From assembly GCA_031418775.1 (NCBI GenBank), contig JANOJN010000069.1, forward strand, positions 1 to 13,482: a stretch of DNA of 13,482 bases, read 5' to 3'. The notes beneath the pieces are model-generated. The model was given only the letters and a program-made list of their open reading frames with translations. It did no database searches and had not been told where the DNA came from. This stretch comes from JANLQX01 sp031418775. Its GTDB lineage: Bacteria; Actinomycetota; Acidimicrobiia; Acidimicrobiales; JANYDT01. The translations under genes and the position numbers were made by a program. Below are positions 6,379 to 13,482 of this stretch, piece after piece. Numbering within the stretch: position 1 is the stretch's first letter; every line of letters starts with the position of its first letter.

Positions 6379-7588
6379 GTCACTTTGCTCACGTCATCGA
6401 GGATTGCCGACCGCATCGGGCGCAAGCGAGTCTTCATCACAGGGACGCTGGTCTTCGTCCTCGGGTCATTGGTATGTGCGCTCAGCACCTCCGCTGATGC
6501 TCGTCGCGGCCCGGCTGATCCAGGCGATCGGCGGAGCCCTGCTCACCCCCGCATCGCTTTCCCTCGTTCTGCCCGAGTTCCCGGTCGAGAAGCGATCGGC
6601 GGCGATCGGAATCTGGGGGGCGGTGGGCGGAATCGCCGCCGCGGTCGGCCCCACGGTCGGTGGCATCCTCGTCGACACGCTGTCATGGCACTGGGTGTTC
6701 GGCATCAACATCCCAATCGGCCTTCTCGCAGTCGGTCTTGCGATCAAGCACCTCAGCGAGACACCGAAGCAGGTCACCGGTTCTCCTGATGTCATCGGCG
6801 CGCTTCTCTCCATGGGTGGTGTCGGCCTCGTTGTGCTGGCCATCGTCGAAGGTGAGCGTTGGGGCTGGACGACCATCGGCACGGCCGGTTCGTTCCTCGG
6901 CGGGCTGGCGTTCGCTGCCGCATTCGTTCTGTGGTGCCGCACGAAGAAGGATGCCGTGCTTGACCTCAGCCTCACCAAGCTGCGCTTCTTTGCAGCGGGC
7001 AACCTCGCCTCGATGGTGTTCTCGATCGGGTTCTTTGCGATGTTCTTCGTGAACATCCAGTTCCTGCAGAACGTCTGGAGCTATTCGGCGGTGAAGGCCG
7101 GCCTCGGAGTGTCTCCCGGCCCGATCATGGCCGCGGCGTTCGCGTTCCCGGCCGGGAAGTGGGCCGAGCGTCACGGACATCGCACGGTTGTGACGATCGG
7201 CTGCGTGGTCTTCGCGGTCGGCATCTTGCTCAACCTTGCCTTCCTCGACGGCGACCCGAGCTACCTGTTCCCGTATCTACCCGGCATGATGATCACCGGC
7301 ATCGGCGTGGGTCTGACGATCTCCACCCTCGGATCGAGTTCGAATGCGTTCCTGCCACCGGTCCGAATGGCCATGGGTTCGGCCGTCAACACCACCGTTC
7401 GTCAGATCGGGGCGGCGCTCGGCATCGCCATCGCCTCGGCACTCCTGAGCGCAGGAGCAAAGGTCGACACGATGACGGGCTACCGCCGGTCGTGGACGAT
7501 GATCACCGGCGTCGCTCTCCTTGCCGCCGCAGTCATGGCTGTGCTGTACCGCAAGCCGACCGACGCGCAACGCACCGCTGCCGGCTGA
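6379..7588 (+). pseudogene. DHA2-family (14-TM) MFS drug transporter, truncated and frameshifted
   Basis: Coding similarity begins at the codon after the dehydrogenase stop. The frame starting VTLLTSSRIADRIGRKRVF carries MFS motif A (ADRIGRKR) and the next membrane helix as far as ALSTSA. The reading then continues one frame over, from about 6497, as MLVAARLIQAIGGALLTPAS. It stays open to TGA at 7588, with motif C (AVGPTVGG, about 6640-6663) and the remaining helices. About 50 N-terminal residues, including TM1, have no counterpart in the window. The switch at 6490-6500 fits one extra base or two missing bases. Drug:H+ antiporters of this family export small molecules at the inner membrane, but this copy cannot make an intact protein. 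No start codon or ribosome-binding site serves the larger part. Confidence in the family is high, in the lesion moderately high. Confidence 0.8.
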
Positions 7589-7625
7589 TTCTTCGCATCA
7601 AAATGGACCTCTCCACTCTCGCCGG

Positions 7626-7910
7626 CTAACCGTTCGGCTCGAATCTCCTGGGGTCGACTCCGATCTTCTGACAGAGCTCCTGAAAGACGATCCATCGTTC
7701 GTTGCCGGTGCTGTGGAAAGGGAGGAAGAACGGACGCTTGGACCAGGCGAACGGCTCATCGGTGATCCCGTGGATGAACAGGAGCAGCGCAGAGAAGTGC
7801 ACTGCCGCTTGGCCCTCGCGAGTGCGTGCGCCGCGCAGCAGCGCGTCGACGACAGCCGGCGGGTGGAACTCCGAAAACGATCGATCGCGGTTTCGTTGGC
7901 TGCGCCCTCC
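7626..7910 (-). pseudogene. 3' remnant of an unidentified helical protein
   Basis: On the minus strand a 94-codon frame runs from just after a TGA (7911-7913) to TAG (7626-7628). It lacks any start codon in its first third, so it is not a gene by itself. The sequence looks genuinely coding: an EFHPPAVVDALLRGA helix, then AAVHFSALLLFIHG, PFAWSKRPFFLPF and FQELCQKIGVDPRRF, which is a typical folded C-terminus. I do not recognise the family. No matching upstream coding sequence is obvious beyond 7913 in any minus frame, although a 16-bp tandem duplication lies at 7991-8022. It converges with the broken MFS gene, 37 nt away. I infer the tail of a deleted gene. Confidence 0.5.
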
Positions 7911-7990
7911 TCACTGGGACGGTCATCGCGGATCACGTCACGAGTCTCCCCGAAACACTGGCTGCGGTGCGGGAAGACGTCGGTCAGGTC

Positions 7991-8022
7991 TCCGCGCCAC
8001 GAAGCGTCCGCGCCACGAAGCG
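7991..8022. repeat. Perfect 16-bp tandem duplication
   Basis: The unit TCCGCGCCACGAAGCG occurs twice without a gap (7991-8006 and 8007-8022). Sixteen is not a multiple of three, so if this stretch was ever coding the duplication would have shifted the frame. It lies upstream of the minus-strand remnant ending at 7626. Confidence 0.85.
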
Positions 8023-8130
8023 ACCGAGGCAACAAGTGGTGACGATTGACGCCACCGAAGCCCGGCGTTACGGTCGCCCCAGAGGCGAAGAGTGTTTGCG
8101 CCGCAAGCCGGTCGCCTTCGAACTGAGTAT

Positions 8131-8147
8131 CGGATCCCACGGATCCG
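8131..8147. promoter_or_regulatory. Perfect inverted repeat before the small gene at 8164
   Basis: CGGATCC-CAC-GGATCCG is a perfect 7-bp dyad with a 3-bp centre. It lies 6 nt upstream of the GGAG (8154-8157) that serves the ATG at 8164. It could be an operator half-site pair or a small 5'-leader hairpin close to the ribosome-binding site. No regulator gene is adjacent. Confidence 0.4.
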
Positions 8148-8163
8148 GGAAACGGAGTCGAAT

Positions 8164-8478
8164 ATGGGATGGGTCATCGTCAACCATTGGGACCGTCGCG
8201 ACACAGCGTCACGAGAGGATTTCGGCGCAGCTGCCTACGCGGTCTGCCGCGCCGCCAGAGGGCATCGTGGGATCACATCCGCCAAGTACTACTGGGCGAC
8301 CGCCGATCAGATTGTCATTGCGTACGACACCGACGATCTGCCGGCCTTCTACGGGCCCGGAACCAAAGAGAATGGGGCGGCGATGTTCACGATGGCCGAC
8401 CGGGCCAGAATGGTCGGCACCCAAACATGGGTGGACGCGGGTCAAGGTAGCGCCGTCTACAAGGACGCGGGTAGGTAG
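8164..8478 (+). CDS. Small hypothetical protein, possibly ferredoxin-like (dimeric alpha/beta barrel) fold
   Basis: 104 residues. GGAG at 8154-8157 is 6 nt before the ATG at 8164 and decides the start; the frame extends further upstream but without a better site. The order MGWVIVNHWD (strand), a helix with AAAYAVCRAARG, SAKYYWATADQIVIAYDTDD (two strands) and an AAMFTMADRARMV helix suggests the beta-alpha-beta fold of small dimeric alpha/beta barrel proteins, such as DUF3303-like or antibiotic-biosynthesis-monooxygenase-like proteins. I do not recognise the exact family and no catalytic residue is evident. There is no signal peptide. The stop codon lies inside a GTAGTC triplicate (8475-8492). 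It converges with the minus-strand CoA-binding gene 76 nt away. The fold assignment is inference from strand and helix order only. Confidence 0.75.
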   Translation: MGWVIVNHWDRRDTASREDFGAAAYAVCRAARGHRGITSAKYYWATADQIVIAYDTDDLPAFYGPGTKENGAAMFTMADRARMVGTQTWVDAGQGSAVYKDAGR

Positions 8479-8492
8479 TCGTAGTCGTAGTC
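8475..8492. repeat. Three tandem GTAGTC units
   Basis: GTAGTC is repeated three times (8475-8492), spanning the TAG stop of the small gene at 8164. A weak CCGCC/GGCGG hairpin (8500-8514) follows in the convergent gap. Slippage here could move the stop only slightly. Confidence 0.6.
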
Positions 8493-8554
8493 GCCTTTGC
8501 CGCCTCGCCGGCGGTGCATGCCCGGCAACTGGTTCGGTTCCCCGGTCGGTTCGG

Positions 8555-9031
8555 TCAAACCGTCCTGGGAACCTTGCCGGTTCGGGTAAGCACGAAACGC
8601 ATGACCTTGTGAGCGACGTCGGCCGTCGGCTCGAACATCAGCGGGCATCCGCCGTCGATCACTGTGATGCCGTGCTCACGGCCGTAGACCGTCGCATCCC
8701 GGCAGACGCTGCCTTCGCCGAAGGCGCGATGCATCCAGGCGTGGGTGATACCGAGTTCCGCGCACTCCCGCATCGTTGCCTCGGCGGCGTCCGGCTTCGT
8801 GGCGATCACCACGGCGTCGACGCCACCCGGGATGGCGGTGAGGTTGGGGTAGCAACGGTCACCCTCGACCTCGGTGGCGTTCGGATTGACGGCAAAGACC
8901 TGATAGCCCCGATCACGGAGCCGCTTGTAGACCGTGTTGCTCCCATGGCCCTGGGCGTTGCGCGAAACACCGGTGACGGCAATGCGCTTGTTCGCGAGAA
9001 ATGTCGAAGCTGCCTGCTTGACCGTGACCAT
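8555..9031 (-). CDS. CoA-binding domain protein (CoA_binding_2 type)
   Basis: 158 residues from the ATG at 9031, with AAGAAGGA just upstream. A longer frame reaching 9178 adds residues that are not domain-like, so I kept 9031. The N-terminal Rossmann motif AVTGVSRNAQGHG (about 18-30) is the nucleotide-binding turn of succinyl-CoA-synthetase-like CoA-binding domains. GYQVFAVNPNATEVEG, GVDAVVIATKP and GGCPLMF complete the single-domain fold. Such stand-alone proteins are thought to bind CoA or act as sensors; no enzymatic role is established that I can name. There is no signal peptide. It lies 124 nt downstream of the MFS gene on the same strand and may share its transcript. Confidence 0.88.
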   Translation of the reverse strand: MVTVKQAASTFLANKRIAVTGVSRNAQGHGSNTVYKRLRDRGYQVFAVNPNATEVEGDRCYPNLTAIPGGVDAVVIATKPDAAEATMRECAELGITHAWMHRAFGEGSVCRDATVYGREHGITVIDGGCPLMFEPTADVAHKVMRFVLTRTGKVPRTV

Positions 9032-9155
9032 GATGTCCTTCTTTCCCCCATCGAACGCCGACGGGACTCCGGGGAACTGTGCGCCGGTGGACTCACGGTA
9101 CGAGGTCGCTCGTTGCCCGCCCAGGGGCAAAGGTCGTCCCCCGTCCGGCCGACGG

Positions 9156-10373
9156 TCACGTAGATCCACGAGCGCCATGGCGAAGCCCTCGAACCGTCAA
9201 GGCACCGACGGCGAAGGCCAGGCCAAGGGCGATGCCGCCCGCGATGATCAGCGGACCACGTCCCGAACCGTTCCACGTCAGACCGGCCCAGGCGCCGGCG
9301 ATGATCGACCCGACACCGGCGGCCCCGCACTGCAGGCCGAGCGCCCGACCACGTGTTCCCGGCCCGACCGCTGCGGCGATCCACGCCTTTGAGACGCCAT
9401 CGGTCAGCGCGGTGTAGATGCCGTAGAGGGCAAAGATCGGCCACACCCACGCGGCGTTCGTTGCCAGTCCGAGGCCGAGATACGAGACGCCGAAGATGGC
9501 GAATCCGACGCCGATGATCGCCTGCTTCGGCACGCGGTCGGCAAGCACGCCCGCCGGATAGCTGGCGAGCGTATAGGTGAGGTTGTACAACGCATAGGCC
9601 GCGATCACTGAAGACACGCTCAGCCCGAGGTGCTTGGCCCGGACGATGAGCAGCGCGTCGGAGAAGTTCACGAACGCAAAGGCGGACAGGATGGTGAACG
9701 GACCCCAGAACGCCTTCGGCAGACGAGTAGTCCCCGGACTCTCCATGGACGCTGCATGCTGATCGCGGATCGCCGGTCCGGCCGAGGACTCGCGCACGAA
9801 CATCACCGCGGCGGCACTCAACACCGCCGGGATGACCGCAATGACGAAGACAGGCCGGAAGCGACGGTCGAACAACTCGAACAAGCCGAGACCTAGCAGT
9901 GGTCCGATAACCGCGCCGGCGGAATCCATCGCGCGGTGGAAACCGAACGCGCGGCCGAGGTGTTCACGGGGAACGTCGTCGGCGATGAGGGCGTCGCGAG
10001 GTACGCCGCGCACGCCCTTGCCGAGCCGGTCGAGCATGCGGGCGAAGAGGACCAAGGGCCAGACCGTCGAAACCGCGATGAGTGCTTTTGCCGCCGCTGC
10101 CGCGCCGTACCCCGCGCCGATGAGCGGCCGCCTCTGCCAGCGGTCTGCCAATCGCCCCGAGACGATCTTGGTGAGCGCGGCGACTCCGTCGGCGAGTCCT
10201 TCGATGAGTCCGACCACGGCGACCGGAGCGCCGAGCGCGCCCGTGATGAACAGCGGAAGGATCGGATACAGCATCTCCGACGCGGTGTCCTGCAGGAGAC
10301 TAACGATCGAAAGGGTCTTGAAGTTCCGGGTCAGCCAGGCCTGGTGGTCGACTCGTGCTCTCGGTTGGTTCAC
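9156..10373 (-). CDS. MFS transporter
   Basis: 405 residues, the size of a 12-helix major facilitator, with many hydrophobic helices in both halves. GRLADRWQRRPLI (about 73-85) is the motif-A loop between TM2 and TM3. DRLGKGVRGVPRDALIADD (about 113-131) is the conserved DRxGKGxRxxPRDA signature of one MFS subgroup, following TM4. AGVLADRVPK is the second-half copy of motif A. It is an inner-membrane secondary transporter whose substrate cannot be deduced. The start is GTG at 10373; no good ribosome-binding site is seen. It begins 52 nt after the stop of the decayed ATPase gene and precedes the CoA-binding gene, all on the minus strand. Unlike the other transporter in the window, it is uninterrupted. 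Confidence 0.92.
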   Translation of the reverse strand: MNQPRARVDHQAWLTRNFKTLSIVSLLQDTASEMLYPILPLFITGALGAPVAVVGLIEGLADGVAALTKIVSGRLADRWQRRPLIGAGYGAAAAAKALIAVSTVWPLVLFARMLDRLGKGVRGVPRDALIADDVPREHLGRAFGFHRAMDSAGAVIGPLLGLGLFELFDRRFRPVFVIAVIPAVLSAAAVMFVRESSAGPAIRDQHAASMESPGTTRLPKAFWGPFTILSAFAFVNFSDALLIVRAKHLGLSVSSVIAAYALYNLTYTLASYPAGVLADRVPKQAIIGVGFAIFGVSYLGLGLATNAAWVWPIFALYGIYTALTDGVSKAWIAAAVGPGTRGRALGLQCGAAGVGSIIAGAWAGLTWNGSGRGPLIIAGGIALGLAFAVGALTVRGLRHGARGST

Positions 10374-10425
10374 GGCGCGGCCCTGCCGCTGCGCCGGCGG
10401 GTCGTGGCCGCCGGTCGCGGCAATG

Positions 10426-12055
10426 TCATGATCTGGCCCGCGGCGCCGTGAGGTCTTTGCTCTGCGACCGCTTGGCGAACTCGGTCGCGGCGATGTACGC
10501 CAGCGTGATCGCGACGAGCGCGGCCAACACGCCGGTCGAGGGCCGGGTCAGGCCAAGATCTCGGGCCAATCCGGTGAAGGGGAGGGCGACGGTGATGGCG
10601 GCCACCGCGGCCGAGGCCGCGATCAACACCGTTGCGGGCCGGCTGCGCCACGCGCGTCGGCGCGTTCGGAGCACCAGCATCACTGCCAACTCGGTGGCGG
10701 TCGATTCGATGGACCATCCCGTCCGGAACAGTTCGGGGCCAGCGTCGAAGACGAGGCGGAGCACCGCGAAGGTCATGATGTCGAAGACCGAACTGATGAG
10801 TCCGAAGGCAATCATGAAGTTGCGGAGGCGGCGCGTGTCCCATCCGTGCGGGGAAGCGACCAGCTCGGGATCGACGCGGTCGGCGGCGATCGTCATACCC
10901 GGGATGTCGGAGAGGAAGTTGAGGAGCAGGATCTGGCGGGGAAGCAGCGGGAGGAACGGCAGGACGATGGCGGCAGCAGCCATCGAGAACATGTTGCCGA
11001 CGATGGCGTCGCTCATCATCGCTGAGCGCGTTCATCTGCGCGCCGACGAGAATCTTGCTCGAATCGAGACCAACGGCAGCGGTGATGTGGGCGGCGGCGA
11101 AACGGTTGTCGCCCGTGATGAGCTTGGTCGCGACGCCGAGCGCAGCAAGTGCAGCGATCGCCGGAGCGGCGTCGGGCTTCGGTGGGTCGGTGAAGCACAA
11201 GATCCCGCGGAACGTGAGCGAGGACTCATGCGCCGGTGTCAACGTCGATGGCGCATCGCTCGTGAACGTGTGAGTTGCTACGCCGAGCACCCGCAGGCCG
11301 TCGCTCGAGAGCTTCTCGAACCGCTCCACCAGTGTTGCCCTCTCCTCGGAGGTGGTGGCACACGTGCCCAAACGGATTCGAAGGCTCCCTTGGCGATGAG
11401 GATCGTCTCCCCGCTGCTGCCGGGCCATCTGACGGGCATCGTGCGACAGCGTGACGGTGACGATGGTGGGAAGGAGCTGCGGAGTCAAGCCGACCGCGAT
11501 TGCGAGCGAGAAGAGGAACGATTCGAGTACCGGGCGGTTGAGAATGACGTTCACGACGAAGATCCCGATGACGAGCGTCGCCGTGACTCGCATGAGCAGG
11601 AACCCGAACCGACGCAGACCCAGCTCCAACGAAGTGGGGACGTGCGCCTGGGTGATGCTGGTGCCGACCCGACCGAACTCGGTGTCCTCGCCGACGGCGG
11701 CGATCACGGCAGTCCCGGTCCCGCTGGCAACGTGGGTGCCGCACCACACAGCGTTGGTCCGATCGCTCAGGCCGGTCGAAGCGGGGAGTTCGCCTGGGTG
11801 TTTCTCCACGGGGAAGCGCTCGCCCGTCAGGGTCGACTCGTCGAGGAGGAGCGCGTCCGAGTTGAGCACGCGGGCGTCGGGGGCGATCACGTCGCCCGCT
11901 CGAAGCACGAGGACGTCTCCGGGAACGACGTCGTCGAGGGCCACCTGGGCCTCGACGCCGTCGCGGAGCACCGTGGCATGGGCGCGAACCGCGGCCAGCC
12001 GCTCGACGAGGCCGCCTGCATCGCCGGACCAGAACGACTCGGCCGTTCTTAGTGC
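10426..12055 (-). pseudogene. P3B (MgtA-type) Mg2+ P-type ATPase, multiply deleted
   Basis: Similarity begins near 12055 (TAESFWSGDAGGLVERL), so TM1, TM2 and the N-terminus are missing. The actuator domain follows with LLDESTLTGERFPVEK, then the P3B membrane motif GLTPQLLPTIVTVTL. Near 11410-11416 the sequence jumps from ARQMARQQ to ETILIAKGAFESV in another frame, so the DKTGT phosphorylation site and part of the nucleotide domain are gone. A one-base loss in AAA (11370-11372) returns to the first frame (GTCATTSEERATL). Near 11008-11018 a second deletion joins NALSDD to IVGNMFSM, removing the GDGxND segment. The C-terminal membrane domain (LPFLPLLPRQILLLNFLSDIPGM, then the terminal helices) reads to TGA at 10426. 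The lesions leave one long open frame from 12595 to 10370 that misleads. By family it would have imported Mg2+; this copy cannot be phosphorylated. Confidence 0.8.
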
Positions 12056-12085
12056 AGGGATTGCCACCAACCCAGCCCACCATGT

Positions 12086-12112
12086 CGAACGGCTCGCCCC
12101 TAGAGCCGTTCG
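12086..12112. repeat. Perfect 10-bp inverted repeat between the ATPase remnant and the hydrolase gene
   Basis: CGAACGGCTC (12086-12095) and GAGCCGTTCG (12103-12112) form a perfect 10-bp stem around a 7-nt loop, GCCCCTA. It lies in the gap between two divergent genes, so it could be a relic terminator or operator. There is no T-tract on either side. Confidence 0.55.
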
Positions 12113-12214
12113 TCCCGCGACGCCCGGCCCGTCTGTCACGCTGAAGGGGTGTTCGGGGTGTCCACGGTGAGGGTTCGGGCGAGGCGGGGTGTCGAAGGTG
12201 CTCGACGTCACCGC

Positions 12215-13482
12215 ATGGTGCGCTTCCTCCTGGTCGCTCTCTTGCTTGCCCCGGGCGCCGGCCGTGAGGTGTCGGCCGCCCCGTCGAAACCAGTTGCGTT
12301 CTCGACTTCGTCGACCTCCGCGACTTCCCGGACTTCCTCCGCTCCGACGATCACCGCCCGCGGAACCGAAACACTGCCCCACGCCGTCCGAACGACGTTC
12401 TTCGACGGCGGTGTCCGCCCGCTGATTGTCGGAACCACGACGACACCGGTGAGGAGCTGGGGCGTCGTAAGCGCACCTACCGATGGGCGCGGGCCGTTCC
12501 CACTCGTGATCGTGTTGCACGGCGCGCACGCCTTCTGCGCATCGGGTCGGGCACGTGAGTGGCCGTGCCCGGACGGTACGGAGGTGCCGAACCATGACGG
12601 GTTCTCGTGGCTCGCCGAGGCGCTGGCCCGTCAGGGCTTCGTCACCGTTGCCCTCGGCATGAACGCCGAGTTCGCGCGACCGTCCGACGAGGTCGGGGAA
12701 GTCGCCGCATCGCTGGTGGAACGAGACGTGCTCGCGCCGCTATCGGTTCCCGGAGCGAAGTTCGCTTCGTGGCTGGACCCGGCGATGGTCGACCGGTCGA
12801 AGGTCATCCTTATCGGTCATTCCCGCGGGGGAGCGGTCGCTGCGGTCCTCGGTCGCGGAGACCCGGGGCGTCGATTGTCCGTGTCCGTCGCCGCTTCGGT
12901 GCTGATCGCTCCCACATCCGACACGGTCAGCCCCGAGCTCCTCGCCGATGTGCCGTCTGCTGTGGTGATCGGGAGTTGCGACGGTGACTCCGGGGTGGAT
13001 GGTGGCGAGTTCCTGACCGCGGCGATGCCTCGCGTCCGTCGCACTCCGATCGCCCTGTTCCTGATGCGCGGTGCAACGCACAACGCGGTCAACGAACGAC
13101 TGAGTCGAGAGTCTCCTGATCGGGCGAACCCCGATTGTGCCGACGACGTCAGACTCGACCCGGACGCCCAGCGAAAAGAACTTGCCGGTCTTGTACCGCA
13201 AGTCGTACGCGCGCTGATCGGTTATTCGGTGGCACCCGCGTCCACTCGGTCGCTGCTCGATGTCACGCGCGCAGATGATCGACTCGCGCCGGGGATCCGA
13301 CTGGTGCAGCTCGATCCCACGATTCGACGTCGACCCCTCCTCGCTCCGTCGGCCGGCTGGCCGATCTCCGGAGCGAAGGCCACCGGACTGCGTATCGTCC
13401 GATGCCCGGCCGGCATGTCGTCGCCGTTTCTTGCTCCCGGCACGGAGTCTTGCCACCGCGTGGAACTGAGCGAGTTGGTCGG
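12215..13482 (+). CDS. Secreted alpha/beta hydrolase (3' end cut by window edge)
   Basis: Open from the ATG at 12215 to the right edge (422 codons). The N-terminus MVRFLLVALLLAPGAG then REVSAAPS looks like a signal peptide. A GTG at 12167 in the same frame, preceded by GGGGTG, would add a longer Arg-rich n-region and is a real alternative start. Residues about 29-50 are a Ser/Thr/Ala-rich linker. The hydrolase fold shows the oxyanion strand VIVLHGAH (98-105) and the nucleophile elbow GHSRGG (S203). An acidic candidate lies in GSCDGDSG (D256 or D258), and a catalytic His in GATHNAVN (H289). Residues after about 300 continue as an extra C-terminal part that runs off the window. By family it is an esterase or lipase-like enzyme outside the membrane; the substrate is unknown. 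It diverges from the ATPase remnant. Confidence 0.88.
   Translation, partial: MVRFLLVALLLAPGAGREVSAAPSKPVAFSTSSTSATSRTSSAPTITARGTETLPHAVRTTFFDGGVRPLIVGTTTTPVRSWGVVSAPTDGRGPFPLVIVLHGAHAFCASGRAREWPCPDGTEVPNHDGFSWLAEALARQGFVTVALGMNAEFARPSDEVGEVAASLVERDVLAPLSVPGAKFASWLDPAMVDRSKVILIGHSRGGAVAAVLGRGDPGRRLSVSVAASVLIAPTSDTVSPELLADVPSAVVIGSCDGDSGVDGGEFLTAAMPRVRRTPIALFLMRGATHNAVNERLSRESPDRANPDCADDVRLDPDAQRKELAGLVPQVVRALIGYSVAPASTRSLLDVTRADDRLAPGIRLVQLDPTIRRRPLLAPSAGWPISGAKATGLRIVRCPAGMSSPFLAPGTESCHRVELSELV

Larger units (their letters stand above)
7911..8163. other. Non-coding stretch between the gene remnant and the small gene at 8164
   Basis: No convincing gene is seen in 7911-8163. Several open frames run through 7589-8163 on both strands, but their translations are Arg/Ser-rich and have no domain-like segments apart from the remnant at 7626-7910. 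The stretch holds the 16-bp tandem duplication (7991-8022), a short inverted repeat (8131-8147) and the ribosome-binding site of the next gene. Confidence 0.5.

Noticed and set aside
5945..7588. 547-codon plus-strand open frame taken as a complete transporter
   Set aside because: Its first 180 or so codons are the dehydrogenase read out of frame. Transporter sequence in this frame starts only near 6497.
10355..12052. 565-codon plus-strand open frame
   Set aside because: It is antisense to the ATPase remnant. Its translation is Arg/Glu/Asp-rich without domains, as expected from high-GC antisense frames.
10370..12595. 741-codon minus-strand open frame taken as one intact P-type ATPase
   Set aside because: Only the parts at about 12055-11411 and 11370-11018 are in the ATPase frame. 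The first 180 codons overlap the hydrolase antisense and the last 200 are out of frame with the true C-terminal domain.

Overview
The window is GC-rich (about 63-65% by eye), with strong G/C bias at third codon positions, GTG starts and an actinobacterial-looking gene set: diiron ferritin-like protein, SDR, PhyH dioxygenase, acyl-CoA dehydrogenase, MFS transporters and a CoA-binding protein. I infer an actinobacterium, possibly of the Acidimicrobiia. No rRNA, tRNA, CRISPR array or insertion sequence was seen.

Layout. 1-815 (-): ferritin-like diiron protein, cut by the left edge. 1026-1343 (+): a small DUF3303-like protein whose fifth codon is followed by an in-frame TAA, so it is either restarted downstream or dead. 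A GC-rich hairpin follows, then an SDR oxidoreductase (1440-2219, +). Converging on it is a coupled pair on the minus strand, a PhyH-type dioxygenase (2633-3562) and a conserved-looking small protein (2268-2636) that overlap by ATGA. Divergent from these is the most interesting locus. An HPr-kinase-like P-loop kinase (3801-4742) is followed after 5 nt by a 42-residue peptide (4748-4876) with a lasso-peptide-type leader, a Gly/Ser-rich core and a C-terminal serine. Overlapping inverted repeats that can fold in two exclusive ways follow the peptide gene.

5125-6378 (+) is an intact acyl-CoA dehydrogenase. Its stop codon abuts a DHA2-type MFS transporter that has lost its N-terminus and carries a frameshift (6379-7588). 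7589-8163 holds a minus-strand 3' gene remnant, a perfect 16-bp tandem duplication and a perfect inverted repeat just ahead of a small intact gene (8164-8478, +). On the minus strand follow a CoA-binding protein (8555-9031), an intact MFS transporter (9156-10373) and a badly decayed P3B (MgtA-type) P-type ATPase (10426 to about 12055). The ATPase has lost its N-terminus, its phosphorylation-site region and its GDGxND region. A secreted alpha/beta hydrolase (12215 to the right edge, +) closes the window.

How it fits together. The kinase and peptide look like one transcription unit and a possible minimal, non-lasso RiPP-like phosphopeptide system. No lasso protease, cyclase, leader-binding protein or exporter is in the window. 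The remaining genes are ordinary accessory metabolism and transport. Four loci are damaged (1026-1343, 6379-7588, 7626-7910, 10426-12055), so this looks like a segment under ongoing gene loss, or one with assembly errors. Read mapping would separate the two.
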